A DNA stretch of 64,000 nucleotides from a virus. This document shows positions 41,001 through 47,975 of this stretch, one piece after another. The notes beneath the pieces are model-generated. The model made no database searches, was not told the DNA's origin, and saw only the letters and a list, made by a program, of their open reading frames with translations. The DNA is taken from the IMG/VR virus record IMGVR_UViG_3300046616_000431, positions 1-64,000 of that record, one strand, 5' to 3'. Position numbers and translations under genes: made by a program. Position 1 is the stretch's first letter. The number at the start of each line of letters is the position of its first letter.

Positions 41001-41072
41001 GCCTCGGGCACCGCCGCGAACGTGGCCACGCTCGGGGTCGGCAGCCACATCGCCCTCATGAGAATCGGCTAG
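38061..41072 (+). CDS. Second tail spike/fibre with 41-residue repeats and a beta-helix domain
   Basis: 1003 residues from GTG 38061 (GAGGCAAG). Residues 1-105 are an N-terminal attachment domain. A 41-residue unit (AHLTAPDAHGDRAW...QFDAVGAASAAQ...) follows, three full copies plus part of a fourth, at residues 107-245. At about 310 the pectate-lyase-3 entry motif (LNVKDFGAQGDGTTDDST) opens a beta-helix of about 330 residues. Residues 720-860 hold tail-fibre segments (KITGLANGSAASDAAAFGQ, LSDVANKVTALTNLGLPGK), and a jelly-roll-like tip closes the protein. It probably reads host polysaccharide. Shares the entry motif with the 14060 spike. Confidence 0.85.
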   Translation: MARRIFPQDRMAYRVAGPGSYLYSAATTTVVVYADEACTVLADIQDLEGAPLAGSALVVDATSQLPRFLGPADGTATLWVRGSGGISVSLGAEVEARVEDAEAALAAHLTAPDAHGDRAWATDQFDAVGAASAAQVAAAADATGKVSSHAAAADPHGDRAWAAGQFDAMGAATAAQSAAAADAASKVAAHVSTPDAHGDRAWASGQFDPAGAASAAQSAAATDATSKVAAHASAADPHGDRADAAAKYVPTGDSRLTNARTPTSHAASHAFGGSDPVTVAQSQVTGLTAALATALTQTTADARYPVKSSLVLNVKDFGAQGDGTTDDSTAIQNAINAIPASGGALYFPRGAYVVNTTLVPKSFTRLFGDSWGRAKLISTTTDLFKMDVAQVDRFEMDHLALDVTGGHAFVGAQMVRCHFHHLDINVRSADKSVWSAPNVALMVECYYSEIQYRVYGATRTVPAWNLVSSGVDLVTECVWERVTCWNNDSDATQYQFLLSCTNANAANRNNTWRNVVFEQACGGAIKADSATGILIDGCYSWDTPALSIQNALFAITKNAGNALVPRNTVIRSSGRVGDGLAANVYDISLSSTALQTTLDNVQGSTTSPIRMNLGGAVGVWLNNVQASATIDGVTAANYAYLQRGAFTAQPISSADAFTALMLDTTGARGALRGQGQNASQRLLTGLVAGDANARVIDFLDGKRTYGDGTNAPDATWRRSGAGVLSTDQMLSALQGMQVGAVTPDLGGGVGVFGLKNATTAPTTSPTNGAILYAENGVLKVKQADGTVITISPVPRLDQVGAPTAAVALNSQKITGLANGSAASDAAAFGQIPVSGTTAATYAAGNDSRITGALQAASNLSDVANKVTALTNLGLPGKNCTSNETNSTVTQQASTQLVVPVVASGIYVVMGKLAIQTPSGVSFVHGWTAPAGSTMVWGDSSTLLNTIGSTDSWSGTGAMKWANIFGTLTVGGSSGNLTVTFASGTAANVATLGVGSHIALMRIG
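38379..38790 (+). repeat. Coding 123-bp tandem repeats in the second spike
   Basis: Units begin at 38379, 38502, 38625 and 38748, a constant 123-base (41-codon) period. The shared core is D-x-HGDRAW and GAAxAAQxAAAxDA. The fourth copy is shortened (HGDRADA). Confidence 0.85.
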
Positions 41073-41080
41073 GAGTCCTC

Positions 41081-41791
41081 GTGCCCATCCCTCTCCCGCT
41101 GCCGTCGCCGACTCCTGCCCCGCAGGCCGACGGCCAGCGCGGTACGTACGTCCGCTCCCGGCAGGACTGGGCCGTCGAGCAGGAGCGCCAGCGCCACAAC
41201 CAGGCGCTGTACATGATGGGCGAGAACGTCCTGTTCTGCCTGCTGTGGACGGCCCGCGACCACGACCAGGGCCTCGTCGGCCTGTGCCCCGTGTGCGCGA
41301 CCGACCGCATCGCGCAAGCCTACGGGCAGGCGACGCGGAACAAGTGCCCGTCGTGCTTCGGCACGCGCTTCGAGGGCGGCTACCGGGCGCTGATCGTCAG
41401 GCCCGCGATCTTCACGGACGCGGACGATGGCCAGAGCTTCACGGCCCGTGGTGTCGTCTCGCCGCAGGAGGTGCACCTGGAGACCACCAGCGACTTCCGG
41501 GTCCACGGCGGCGACTACGCCATGCGCGCGACCGGGGAGCGGCTGCAGCTGCGCTCGCCGCAGCGCACCACGCTGCGCACGGGCTTCGGGACGCCGCACC
41601 AGAGCGAGGACGGGACGGCGTACAACCTGTCGCGGGCGGCCGTCGAGGACTCCACGTCGGTGGCGTACCTGATCCCTCCGGCCACCGCACCCCTGGTGAC
41701 CATTCTGTCCCGGTCTGGGGCGACTCCGGTCAGTTTCAGTGACATCGAAGTTATTAGGGCTCCGTTGATCCCGCTGTACGAGCGAGACTGA
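41081..41791 (+). CDS. Zinc-ribbon virion protein, 236 aa
   Basis: GTG 41081 with AGGAG. Residues about 55-90 contain LCPVCATDRIAQAYGQATRNKCPSCFGTRFEGG, a clear zinc ribbon with CxxC pairs. Before it lies a helical HNQALYMMGENVLFCLLWTARDHD; after it a strand-rich part (FTARGVVSPQEVHLETTSDFRV) and a second half with ATAPLVTILSRSGATPVSFSDIE. I have seen this layout in actinophage head-tail proteins, but the name is unknown. It is coupled in one unit with the spike. Confidence 0.65.
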   Translation: MPIPLPLPSPTPAPQADGQRGTYVRSRQDWAVEQERQRHNQALYMMGENVLFCLLWTARDHDQGLVGLCPVCATDRIAQAYGQATRNKCPSCFGTRFEGGYRALIVRPAIFTDADDGQSFTARGVVSPQEVHLETTSDFRVHGGDYAMRATGERLQLRSPQRTTLRTGFGTPHQSEDGTAYNLSRAAVEDSTSVAYLIPPATAPLVTILSRSGATPVSFSDIEVIRAPLIPLYERD

Positions 41792-41829
41792 CAGGCGTAC
41801 CCGCCAAGAACCCACCACAAGAGGTCCTG

Positions 41830-42549
41830 TTGACCGAGATCACCTTCCGCTCCGACGTCACCGTCGAGCTGGTCAAGCACACCGCGTCCGACCCCGATGT
41901 CCTCTTCGCCGCCCGCGTCTCCACCGCCGGGGAGCAGTCCCTGGAAGAGATCGGCAAGGACCCGGAGCGCTCCAAGGGCCTGATCAACTACCTGATGCGG
42001 GACCGCCACGGCAGCCCGTTCGAGCACAACTCCATGACGTTCTTCGTCAGCGCACCGATCTTCGTCTTCCGCGAGTTCATGCGCCACAGGGTCGGGTTCA
42101 GCTACAACGAGGAGTCCGGCCGGTACCGCGAGCTGCAGCCGGTCTTCTACGTCCCCGGATGGGATCGCAAGCTCGTCCAGGTCGGCAAGCCGGGCGCGTA
42201 CACCTTCGAGCAGGGCTCGCCCCAGCAGTACCTGTACATGAAGAACTCGATGGAGACTGCGTACAAGCAGGCGTACGCCACCTACCAGGAGATGCTAGCC
42301 GCAGGCATCGCCCGCGAGGTCGCCCGCGCCGCCTTGCCAGTGGGCCTGTTCTCGTCGATGTACGTCACCTGCAACGCGCGCTCCCTGATGCACTTCCTGG
42401 GCCTGCGCACGACCCACCCTGACGCCAAGGTTCCCTCGTTCCCCCAGCGGGAGATCGAGATGGTCGCCGAGCAGATGGAGGCCGCCTGGGCCGAGCTGAT
42501 GCCGCTCACGCACGCCGCCTTCAACAAGAACGGCCGCGTCGCGCCGTAG
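41830..42549 (+). CDS. thyX: Flavin-dependent thymidylate synthase
   Basis: 239 residues from TTG 41830 (AAGAGGT upstream). The ThyX signature RHRVGFSYNEESGRY (residues 85-99) is complete, including the RHR and Ser/Arg positions that bind FAD and dUMP. The enzyme methylates dUMP to dTMP with methylenetetrahydrofolate and NADPH in the cytoplasm. With dcd at 4544 it supports thymidylate supply. An ending with RSLMHFLGLRTTHPDAKVPSFPQREIEMVAEQMEAAW fits the family C-terminus. It lies inside the structural region and has no bipartite element of its own. Confidence 0.95.
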   Translation: MTEITFRSDVTVELVKHTASDPDVLFAARVSTAGEQSLEEIGKDPERSKGLINYLMRDRHGSPFEHNSMTFFVSAPIFVFREFMRHRVGFSYNEESGRYRELQPVFYVPGWDRKLVQVGKPGAYTFEQGSPQQYLYMKNSMETAYKQAYATYQEMLAAGIAREVARAALPVGLFSSMYVTCNARSLMHFLGLRTTHPDAKVPSFPQREIEMVAEQMEAAWAELMPLTHAAFNKNGRVAP

Positions 42550-42566
42550 TATCGCAGCGGACGAGT

Positions 42567-42599
42567 AGCGCCCGGGGTGGGGACCTTCGGGCGCTTTCT
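42567..42599 (+). terminator. Terminator after thyX
   Basis: AGCGCCCG pairs with CGGGCGCT (42567-42574, 42588-42595), outer GGACGAG/CTCGTGTCC bases add length, then TTCTC. It precedes a separate promoter. Confidence 0.8.
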
Positions 42600-42625
42600 C
42601 GTGTCCGCCTCCAAACACAGCAGGA

Positions 42626-42653
42626 TTGACTTCAGGTACGAATCAGATAAGAT
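42626..42653 (+). promoter_or_regulatory. Host-type promoter of a leaderless gene
   Basis: TTGACT (42626-42631), 16-base spacer, TAAGAT (42648-42653) match the housekeeping sigma consensus. The ATG of the next gene is at 42662, only nine bases after the -10, so the RNA would begin at or next to the start codon. Confidence 0.78.
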
Positions 42654-42661
42654 CTGGGTTC

Positions 42662-43003
42662 ATGACGGATATCAAGCGTGTTCGTATGTCCGATGGCAAC
42701 GTGGTCGACGTGGGCGCCGCCAAGGAGCGCATCCGTGAGGGTGCGCCCGAGGGGGACCACGACGCGGTGGCTGACGTGGCTGAGCTGCGTGGCCGCCGAG
42801 GCGCTGAGCAGCTGCACGCCAAGCTCATCCCTGACGCCAGCGACGCCCTTGCGGCGACCATCGAGCGCAGGGGCATCTCCAGGACGGACGCGACCAACCG
42901 GCTCATCCAGATCGGCGCCTTCATCGACGAGAAGCTGAAGGAGGGCTACGACGTCCTCCTCCGCAAGGACGGGCAGCAGGACAAGGAGGTCCACATCGTC
43001 TGA
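42662..43003 (+). CDS. Putative ribbon-helix-helix regulator, leaderless
   Basis: 113 residues from ATG 42662; there is no ribosome site, but a consensus promoter ends nine bases upstream. Residues 55-113 (SDALAATIERRGISRTDATNRLIQIGAFIDEKLKEGYDVLLRKDG) match the actinobacterial ribbon-helix-helix pattern with an LLRKDG wing. The N-terminal half is charged. It has its own host-type promoter between a terminator and element 15, so it is likely made in the lysogen or early in infection, unlike its neighbours. The function is probably transcriptional. Confidence 0.7.
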   Translation: MTDIKRVRMSDGNVVDVGAAKERIREGAPEGDHDAVADVAELRGRRGAEQLHAKLIPDASDALAATIERRGISRTDATNRLIQIGAFIDEKLKEGYDVLLRKDGQQDKEVHIV

Positions 43004-43012
43004 GCCCCTGCA

Positions 43013-43046
43013 CTGTCCGCGCCTCCTCCGCCACCCCAAGGGGTGA
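43013..43046 (+). promoter_or_regulatory. Bipartite element 15
   Basis: CTGTC (43013-43017), 20-base spacer, AAGGGGTGA (43038-43046). A perfect 10-bp repeat GCGCCTCCTC/GAGGAGGCGC (43019-43028, 43050-43059) puts the right box in a loop and the ribosome site in the stem. Confidence 0.74.
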
Positions 43047-43060
43047 GCAGAGGAGGCGCC

Positions 43061-43738
43061 GTGCTTGTATCCATGGCCGCGTGGTGGACGAAGGACCCGG
43101 ACGAGCACCACGGGTACGAGCAGATGTGGGACCCGGAGTATCGGCTGCGCGACCCGAACGAGGCGATGGCCGACCGGCGCGGCCGGTATGTGAAGCAGAT
43201 CGCCGACGCCCACGGCGTCGACCACCCCACGGCCACGCAGGCGCTCAAGCACGTCTTCCACCACGTGAACGAGGGGGACCGCGAGGTCGACCCCACCAAG
43301 TACGGCTTCGCCTCGTCGGCGGCCGACCGTAAGGGGCACTACTCGATCCCCACGACCCGCAAGATCATGGACCCCGAGACGTGGAAGCACAGCCCGGTCC
43401 AGGATGTGTCCCTGCATGAGCCGGTCCACGCGACCCAGAACTACGTCAAGCCCAGCCACGTCGCGCACAACCTCTTCCACCCAGGAGAAAAGGCTCCCGA
43501 GTCCGAACCTGACGCCATTGGCGATCCGGACTACCACCCCTCGTGGGGCCAGTTCGAGGACGAGGAGGGCTCTGGGGAGACCTCGCAGGCGGAGCGTGAC
43601 CTGGAGAACCACGCGCGGTTCGTACGGCGCACCAACGGCCGCCTGGAGGTCGCCGACGGCCACCACCGGGTCGCGGCCGACATGCTGCTGGGGAAGTCGC
43701 ACACCCGAGGCCGCGTCGTTCACGAGCGGGACCTGTAG
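43061..43738 (+). CDS. ParB/Srx-fold protein, 225 aa
   Basis: GTG 43061 (GAGGAGGC in the hairpin arm); ATG 43073 is an alternative. The C-terminal part, SLHEPVHATQNYVKPSHVAHNLF...FVRRTNGRLEVADGHHRVAADMLLGKSHTRGRVVHERDL, has the ParB/sulfiredoxin pattern: a starting strand, then VADGHHRVAADMLLG, comparable to the GxxRxxA motif of ParB N-domains. Phages often use such proteins as CTP- or nucleotide-binding enzymes. It is not next to parA. The N-terminus (MAAWWTKDPDEHHGYEQMWDPEYR) is specific to this protein. Confidence 0.68.
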   Translation: MLVSMAAWWTKDPDEHHGYEQMWDPEYRLRDPNEAMADRRGRYVKQIADAHGVDHPTATQALKHVFHHVNEGDREVDPTKYGFASSAADRKGHYSIPTTRKIMDPETWKHSPVQDVSLHEPVHATQNYVKPSHVAHNLFHPGEKAPESEPDAIGDPDYHPSWGQFEDEEGSGETSQAERDLENHARFVRRTNGRLEVADGHHRVAADMLLGKSHTRGRVVHERDL

Positions 43739-44466
43739 TGCCGCAGGTAGAGGTCGCCGAGGTCCACCTGGTCGAGCACCCCGACCGCATGATCATGATC
43801 GAGAAGGACCTGCACCCGAACCGGGCGCGGTCGGCGGCCCGGGACGCTGTGCGGCTGGCCCGGCGGGCGATGCCGAAGATGAGCGGCGCGGCGGCGCGCG
43901 GGATGCAGCCGATCTACGGCAAGGGGTACTTCGGGATCTCCTGGGCGACCGAGGTCGTCTGGTACCAGGACCACGGCACGAAGCCCTTCACTATGAAAAA
44001 TCTTGCCGGGAAGACGATCCCGATGTGGATCGACGACCCCACGGGCCAGGAGCGCCGGGACAACCCGAAGGCGAAGACCAGGGTGACGGAGTCCGGCAAG
44101 GTCCAGGTGCTGATCTTCCGGCGGGCCGCGCTGATCGGGCAGCGGAAGAAGGTCTACCGGCGCGACCCGAAGACCGGCCTGAAGGTCCTCGTCTCGGACA
44201 AGCCGATGCACTACCCGGGCGCGCCGGGCCGGATCGCGTGGCGTGAGGCCGCTGCGCCCTGGACGAGGCCGGGCAAGCGGGGCGGTGCGATCCACCCCGG
44301 CAACATCGGCGTCTGGTGGCGGCACCCGGGGATCAAGCCCAGGTCGTTCCTGAACACCTCGATGACGGCCGCAGCGCAGCGGGCCGGGTTGCTGCCGGAG
44401 CGGGTCTACGTGGCCGACAAGGGGTGGCGGAACTACGTCCGCTTGCATGGTGAGGAGTTCCGCTGA
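43738..44466 (+). CDS. Tail completion protein candidate, 242 aa
   Basis: GTG 43738 overlaps the previous stop. Residues 20-70 (KDLHPNRARSAARDAVRLARRAMPKMSG) and WATEVVWYQDHGTKPFTM resemble HK97 gp10-like minor proteins, with the YQDHGT segment as a clear marker. The middle (VQVLIFRRAALIGQRKKVY) and GGAIHPGNIGVWWRHPGIKPRSFLNTSMTAAAQRAG continue the pattern. Such proteins join the head to the tail or terminate the tail. Followed directly by a tail-terminator-like gene (one-base overlap), which supports the reading. Confidence 0.68.
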   Translation: MPQVEVAEVHLVEHPDRMIMIEKDLHPNRARSAARDAVRLARRAMPKMSGAAARGMQPIYGKGYFGISWATEVVWYQDHGTKPFTMKNLAGKTIPMWIDDPTGQERRDNPKAKTRVTESGKVQVLIFRRAALIGQRKKVYRRDPKTGLKVLVSDKPMHYPGAPGRIAWREAAAPWTRPGKRGGAIHPGNIGVWWRHPGIKPRSFLNTSMTAAAQRAGLLPERVYVADKGWRNYVRLHGEEFR

Positions 44467-45101
44467 TGTACGTCACCCGGGCCAAGACGCTGCCGATCGA
44501 GGCGCTGCACGCGACATTCGACGACCAGTACCCCGTGGCGGAGTTCCGTGGGCTGCACGCCTCGCTGGAGTACCCGGTGGAGGCCGTCAACCTCCCCGAG
44601 ATCTGGGTGAGGTACACCGACTCCGCGCCGCTGCGTCAGTCCGGCATCGCGCACGTCGAGGACACCCACCCGGTCACCGGCGGCAAGATCCAGCCGTATA
44701 CCCGCTGGCGGTTCGAGGGCTCGTGGGAGTTCGTCGTGATCGCTCTGTCGTCCGTCGAGCGCGACCGCGTTTACGACGAGCTGATCGCCACCATCGCCTG
44801 GTCCGGCTACGACACGCTGCGCGGCCGGTTCCGCCGGTACCTGGAGGGCAACGACCTGCTCGACCTGACGGTCCGGACGGACGAGATCGAGTCGACCGGC
44901 GAGAGCGCCGAGCCGGGCACGCCGTGGGGTACGGACGAGGTCCTCTACGAGCGGACGCTGAACGTCGACCTGATCGGTGACTTCGTCCCGGACCCGGAGA
45001 CCGGTGTCATCGTGCCGCTGTCCCGGATCCAGACCACGCCGACGGTGGACCTCACGCTGGATAACGAGGCGCGGGGCGAGGGCGCCGACGGCTGGCACTA
45101 G
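44466..45101 (+). CDS. Tail terminator candidate, 211 aa
   Basis: ATG overlaps the preceding stop (TGATG). Residues 60-130 (IQPYTRWRFEGSWEFVVIALSSVERDRVYDELIATIAWSGYDTLRGRFRRYLEGNDLLDLTV) show the strand-helix-strand pattern of tail terminator or neck proteins. The C-terminus (GVIVPLSRIQTTPTVDLTLD) ends in beta strands. It is the last gene before the tail sheath, the usual position of such a protein in contractile phages (inference). Confidence 0.62.
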   Translation: MYVTRAKTLPIEALHATFDDQYPVAEFRGLHASLEYPVEAVNLPEIWVRYTDSAPLRQSGIAHVEDTHPVTGGKIQPYTRWRFEGSWEFVVIALSSVERDRVYDELIATIAWSGYDTLRGRFRRYLEGNDLLDLTVRTDEIESTGESAEPGTPWGTDEVLYERTLNVDLIGDFVPDPETGVIVPLSRIQTTPTVDLTLDNEARGEGADGWH

Positions 45102-45112
45102 GCCCAGACGCG

Positions 45113-45174
45113 CAGAAGCCCCCCGGGCCGCCAAGCACCGAAGGGCTTCTGGTTAGCGAGGGCCGCCAAGCACC
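45113..45174 (+). terminator. Hairpin with embedded 15-bp direct repeat
   Basis: CAGAAGCCC pairs with GGGCTTCTG (45113-45121, 45143-45151). GGGCCGCCAAGCACC occurs at 45125-45139 and 45160-45174. The hairpin probably terminates the neck operon; the repeat is unexplained. Confidence 0.6.
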
Positions 45175-45208
45175 TCGCCAAGTTCGAGTTCAACCTACCA
45201 GCGCGCTG

Positions 45209-45242
45209 CTGTCCACCGGTGCCATTCCGCCCCAAGGGGTGA
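45209..45242 (+). promoter_or_regulatory. Bipartite element 16 (tail sheath)
   Basis: CTGTC (45209-45213), 20-base spacer, AAGGGGTGA (45234-45242). GCTGTC/GACAGC (45208-45213, 45241-45246) pair across the element. Confidence 0.7.
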
Positions 45243-45268
45243 CAGCTGACCGACGACTGGTGGGTGGC

Positions 45269-46801
45269 ATGCCCGATATCTCTTCTGCGACGTATACGCC
45301 GCCCGGCGTCTACGTCAGCGACGAATCGACTCCGGCGGTCACCCCTCGCTCGGTGTCGACCTCTACGGTGACCATCATCGGCCCGGCTCTCGGGTACGAG
45401 ACATTTTCCGAGGTAGCGACGGTCTACTCGGCGTCGTCCACGGCGCTGAGCCAGCAGGGCATCTACGCCACTGCGGTCACGGGACCTCCGGCCATCGCCG
45501 CGCCGGTCGTGAAGAACATGGCCGGGGTCGCCATGGTCTACGGCGAGGACTACACGTTCGAGGTCGTGGCCGGGTCCGGTGGCGCCTCGACGGCCGTCAC
45601 GAAGATCAAGCGTCTGTCCGGGACCGTGGGCGACCTGACGGCGCCGTCCCCGAACGGCCTGGTCGACGGCGCGCAGGTGCGCATCACCTACGCCTTCACC
45701 TCGGCCTCGTACTACGAGCCGACGCTGCACGAGGACTACGACCAGATCGTGTCCATGTACGGTCCGGCCCTGGTGTCGACGGCCCCGTCCAGCCCGACGG
45801 CCTCCCAGGTCGCCTCGGCGCTGACCCTGGCGTCGAAGATCGCGCTGGAGAACGGCGCAGCCAACGTGCTGTGTGTGCCGACGAACCCGGCCGCCGGTGA
45901 CTACCGGGCGCAGCTGGCGGCGGCGTACGGGAAGCTGGAGGTCGACTACCGGGCGCAGATCCTGGTCCCGCTGTTCGTGGACGGCGCGTACGACACCAGC
46001 ACGGGCGCGAACATGGCGAACCTGCTGGCTGACGTGAAGAACCACTGTGAGACGGCGGCGGCCGACGGTTACGGCCGGATCGCCTTCACTGGCGCTCCGT
46101 CGAACTACGACAACTCCGTCGGCCATGACGCGCTGGCGATCCAGCAGGCGAGCAGGCGGCTGGTGCTGGCGTACCCGAACCGGATCCTGACCTTCAACTC
46201 GGCGGTGAATGCCTCGACCGAGGTCGACGGCTTCTACCTGGCCGCCGCCATGGCCGGTCGGATCGCGCGGAACCCGGTGGCTCGCGGCCTCACCCGGCAG
46301 TCGCTGACCTCGTTCACCGGCCTGCCCGCCACGGTGGCCCAGGCGATGACGAGGACGTTCCGCAACAACCTCTCGAAATCGGGCCTCAGCGTCGCCGAGA
46401 TCAACCAGGCGAACCAGCTGGTCGTCCGGCACGGCCTGTCCACGCAGATGACGTCGGTCCTGACCCAGGAGATCTCGCTGACCCGGGTCGGCGACACGCT
46501 CCTGCAGATGGTGCAGACCGGCATGGAGAACTCGGGCCTGATCGGCGAGCCGATCAACTCCGAGATGACCACGAACGTCAAGTCTGCGCTGCTGGGCCTG
46601 CTGGAGCAGGCGGTCAGCGACAGTGTCATCGTCTCGTACGCCAACGTCCTGGTGCGCCAGCAGTCGGCGGATCCCTCGGTGATCGAGGCGACCTTCAGCT
46701 ACAAGCCTGCGATCCCGATGAACTTTATCGTGGTCAAGTTCGCGGTGGACCTCACCACGGGCGACACCACGGCCCAGGAGCAGGACACGGCCACCCAGTA
46801 A
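45269..46801 (+). CDS. Tail sheath protein
   Basis: 510 residues from ATG 45269; upstream in-frame codons have no ribosome site. It forms the contractile outer tube. N-terminus MPDISSATYTPPGVYVSDESTPAV and VSTSTVTIIGPALGY match the sheath family's handle strands; KIALENGAANVLCVPTNPA, GRIAFTGAPSNYDNSV and RRLVLAYPNRI match its core. The C-terminal SYKPAIPMNFIVVKFAVDLTTGD is the conserved end that joins neighbouring subunits. Presence defines a myovirus. The start context GGGTGGCATGCC is shared with the tail tube gene. Confidence 0.93.
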   Translation: MPDISSATYTPPGVYVSDESTPAVTPRSVSTSTVTIIGPALGYETFSEVATVYSASSTALSQQGIYATAVTGPPAIAAPVVKNMAGVAMVYGEDYTFEVVAGSGGASTAVTKIKRLSGTVGDLTAPSPNGLVDGAQVRITYAFTSASYYEPTLHEDYDQIVSMYGPALVSTAPSSPTASQVASALTLASKIALENGAANVLCVPTNPAAGDYRAQLAAAYGKLEVDYRAQILVPLFVDGAYDTSTGANMANLLADVKNHCETAAADGYGRIAFTGAPSNYDNSVGHDALAIQQASRRLVLAYPNRILTFNSAVNASTEVDGFYLAAAMAGRIARNPVARGLTRQSLTSFTGLPATVAQAMTRTFRNNLSKSGLSVAEINQANQLVVRHGLSTQMTSVLTQEISLTRVGDTLLQMVQTGMENSGLIGEPINSEMTTNVKSALLGLLEQAVSDSVIVSYANVLVRQQSADPSVIEATFSYKPAIPMNFIVVKFAVDLTTGDTTAQEQDTATQ

Positions 46802-46845
46802 ACCTGGCGTGGCGGGCGCTGACGGGCCGCCTGCCGCGCTTTCGA

Positions 46846-46877
46846 GAGGACCCCGGGGTGAGGGCCCCGGGGTCCTC
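46846..46877 (+). terminator. Terminator after the sheath gene
   Basis: Perfect 13-bp stem GAGGACCCCGGGG / CCCCGGGGTCCTC (46846-46858, 46865-46877). Element 17 starts three bases after it. Confidence 0.85.
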
Positions 46878-46879
46878 TG

Positions 46880-46914
46880 CTGTCCGCTGCCGTGCTGCCT
46901 GCCGTAGGGGGTGA
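46880..46914 (+). promoter_or_regulatory. Bipartite element 17 (tail tube)
   Basis: CTGTC (46880-46884), 20-base spacer, TAGGGGGTGA (46905-46914). CCGTAGG/CCTACGG (46902-46908, 46917-46923) folds over the right box. Confidence 0.72.
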
Positions 46915-46936
46915 GACCTACGGATGGGGTGGTGGC

Positions 46937-47440
46937 ATGCCTGCGGGTAAGGCACGCGTTACCGGCTCCGGCTACTCGACCTTCGTGTACGCCGGTAAGC
47001 CGATCGCATATCTGATCAGCGTGGAGGACTCGGGCCAGCGGGCCTGGTCCGACAAGGGGCAGGCGTACAGCTTCATCCACCCCATGGGGAGCCGGACGCC
47101 GACCGAGATCGCGACGTCCCGAGTCCTTGCGGGCGGGACGCTTCAGCTGACGATCCAGGAGCTGTGGGACCACGCTCACTGGGAGCAGATGGCGGGTCTG
47201 GCCGGGACGAACAACATCGTCGAGATCTTCGACCGGCTCAGCCGGACGGCGAACTACGTGACGGCGCAGACGATCATCAAGCCGCCCGGCACCGAGTCCA
47301 ACCCCTCGAAGTGGCGCGGCAAGATCTACCACAACGTGACGATCGTCGACATCGCGGACGGCGACACGCTCACGGTCGGCGGCCTGGACGTCGCCAAGCC
47401 TGTGGTCGCGGCCTACACGCACTCCTCAAGGCTGCGGTGA
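46937..47440 (+). CDS. Tail tube protein
   Basis: 167 residues from ATG 46937 (GGGGTGGTGGC before it, as in the sheath gene). It forms the inner tube through which DNA passes. GYSTFVYAGKPIAYLISVEDSGQRAW, FIHPMGSRTPTEIATSRVLAGGTLQLTIQELW and TIIKPPGTESNPSKWRGKIYHNVTIVDIADGDTL follow the tube fold. Length and place immediately after the sheath are typical of contractile phages. The tail chaperone gene begins four bases after its stop. Confidence 0.87.
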   Translation: MPAGKARVTGSGYSTFVYAGKPIAYLISVEDSGQRAWSDKGQAYSFIHPMGSRTPTEIATSRVLAGGTLQLTIQELWDHAHWEQMAGLAGTNNIVEIFDRLSRTANYVTAQTIIKPPGTESNPSKWRGKIYHNVTIVDIADGDTLTVGGLDVAKPVVAAYTHSSRLR

Positions 47441-47444
47441 TCTG

Positions 47445-47975
47445 ATGTCCGACACCTACGGCACCTACGACCCCGCCGACCGGCCGGGGCGCAAGGCCGC
47501 CACGCCGGAGGAATCGACGCTCAAGGCGGAGGACGGCACCGACCTGCCGTCCTTCGACCAGCGGTACACCGAGGCCTTCAAGGGGCTGCTGTACGTCGGT
47601 TCCCTGACCGACCGGTTCAGCTGGCTCGGCCACGAGTTCGTGATCCGGACGCTGGGGGTCGACGAGCAGCTGGCCATCGCCCAGGTCATGAAGCCGTACG
47701 TGGGCACCGGCGGCGGCGAGCAGCTGGCGTACGCCACGGCGCTCGTCTCGCTGGCCGTGGTCTCGGTGGACGGCGAGGAGCTGCCCACGCCGATCGCGGA
47801 GGACGCCAGGCTCGCCGAGTGGGCGCAGATGCGCTTCGCGTACGTCAAGGCGAACTGGTACCAGTACACGATCAACGAGGTGTTCCAGCGGTACCTGAAG
47901 CTGGAGGACACCGCCCAGCAGGTGGTGGAAGCGATGGGAAAAGCCTTCGCCCCGACGGCCTCGACCCCTGGCTAG
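47445..47975 (+). CDS. Tail assembly chaperone, short form
   Basis: 176 residues, ending at 47975 when no frameshift occurs. Helical: EESTLKAEDGTDLPSFDQRYTEAFKGLLYVGSLTDRFSWLGHEFVIRTLGVDEQLAIAQVMKPYVG and RFAYVKANWYQYTINEVFQRYLKLEDTAQQVVEAMGKAF. It is the gpG-like member of the pair that coats the tape measure protein during tail assembly. It lies between tube and tape-measure genes, the conserved place for these proteins, and ends with a slippery site that allows the longer product. Confidence 0.87.
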   Translation: MSDTYGTYDPADRPGRKAATPEESTLKAEDGTDLPSFDQRYTEAFKGLLYVGSLTDRFSWLGHEFVIRTLGVDEQLAIAQVMKPYVGTGGGEQLAYATALVSLAVVSVDGEELPTPIAEDARLAEWAQMRFAYVKANWYQYTINEVFQRYLKLEDTAQQVVEAMGKAFAPTASTPG

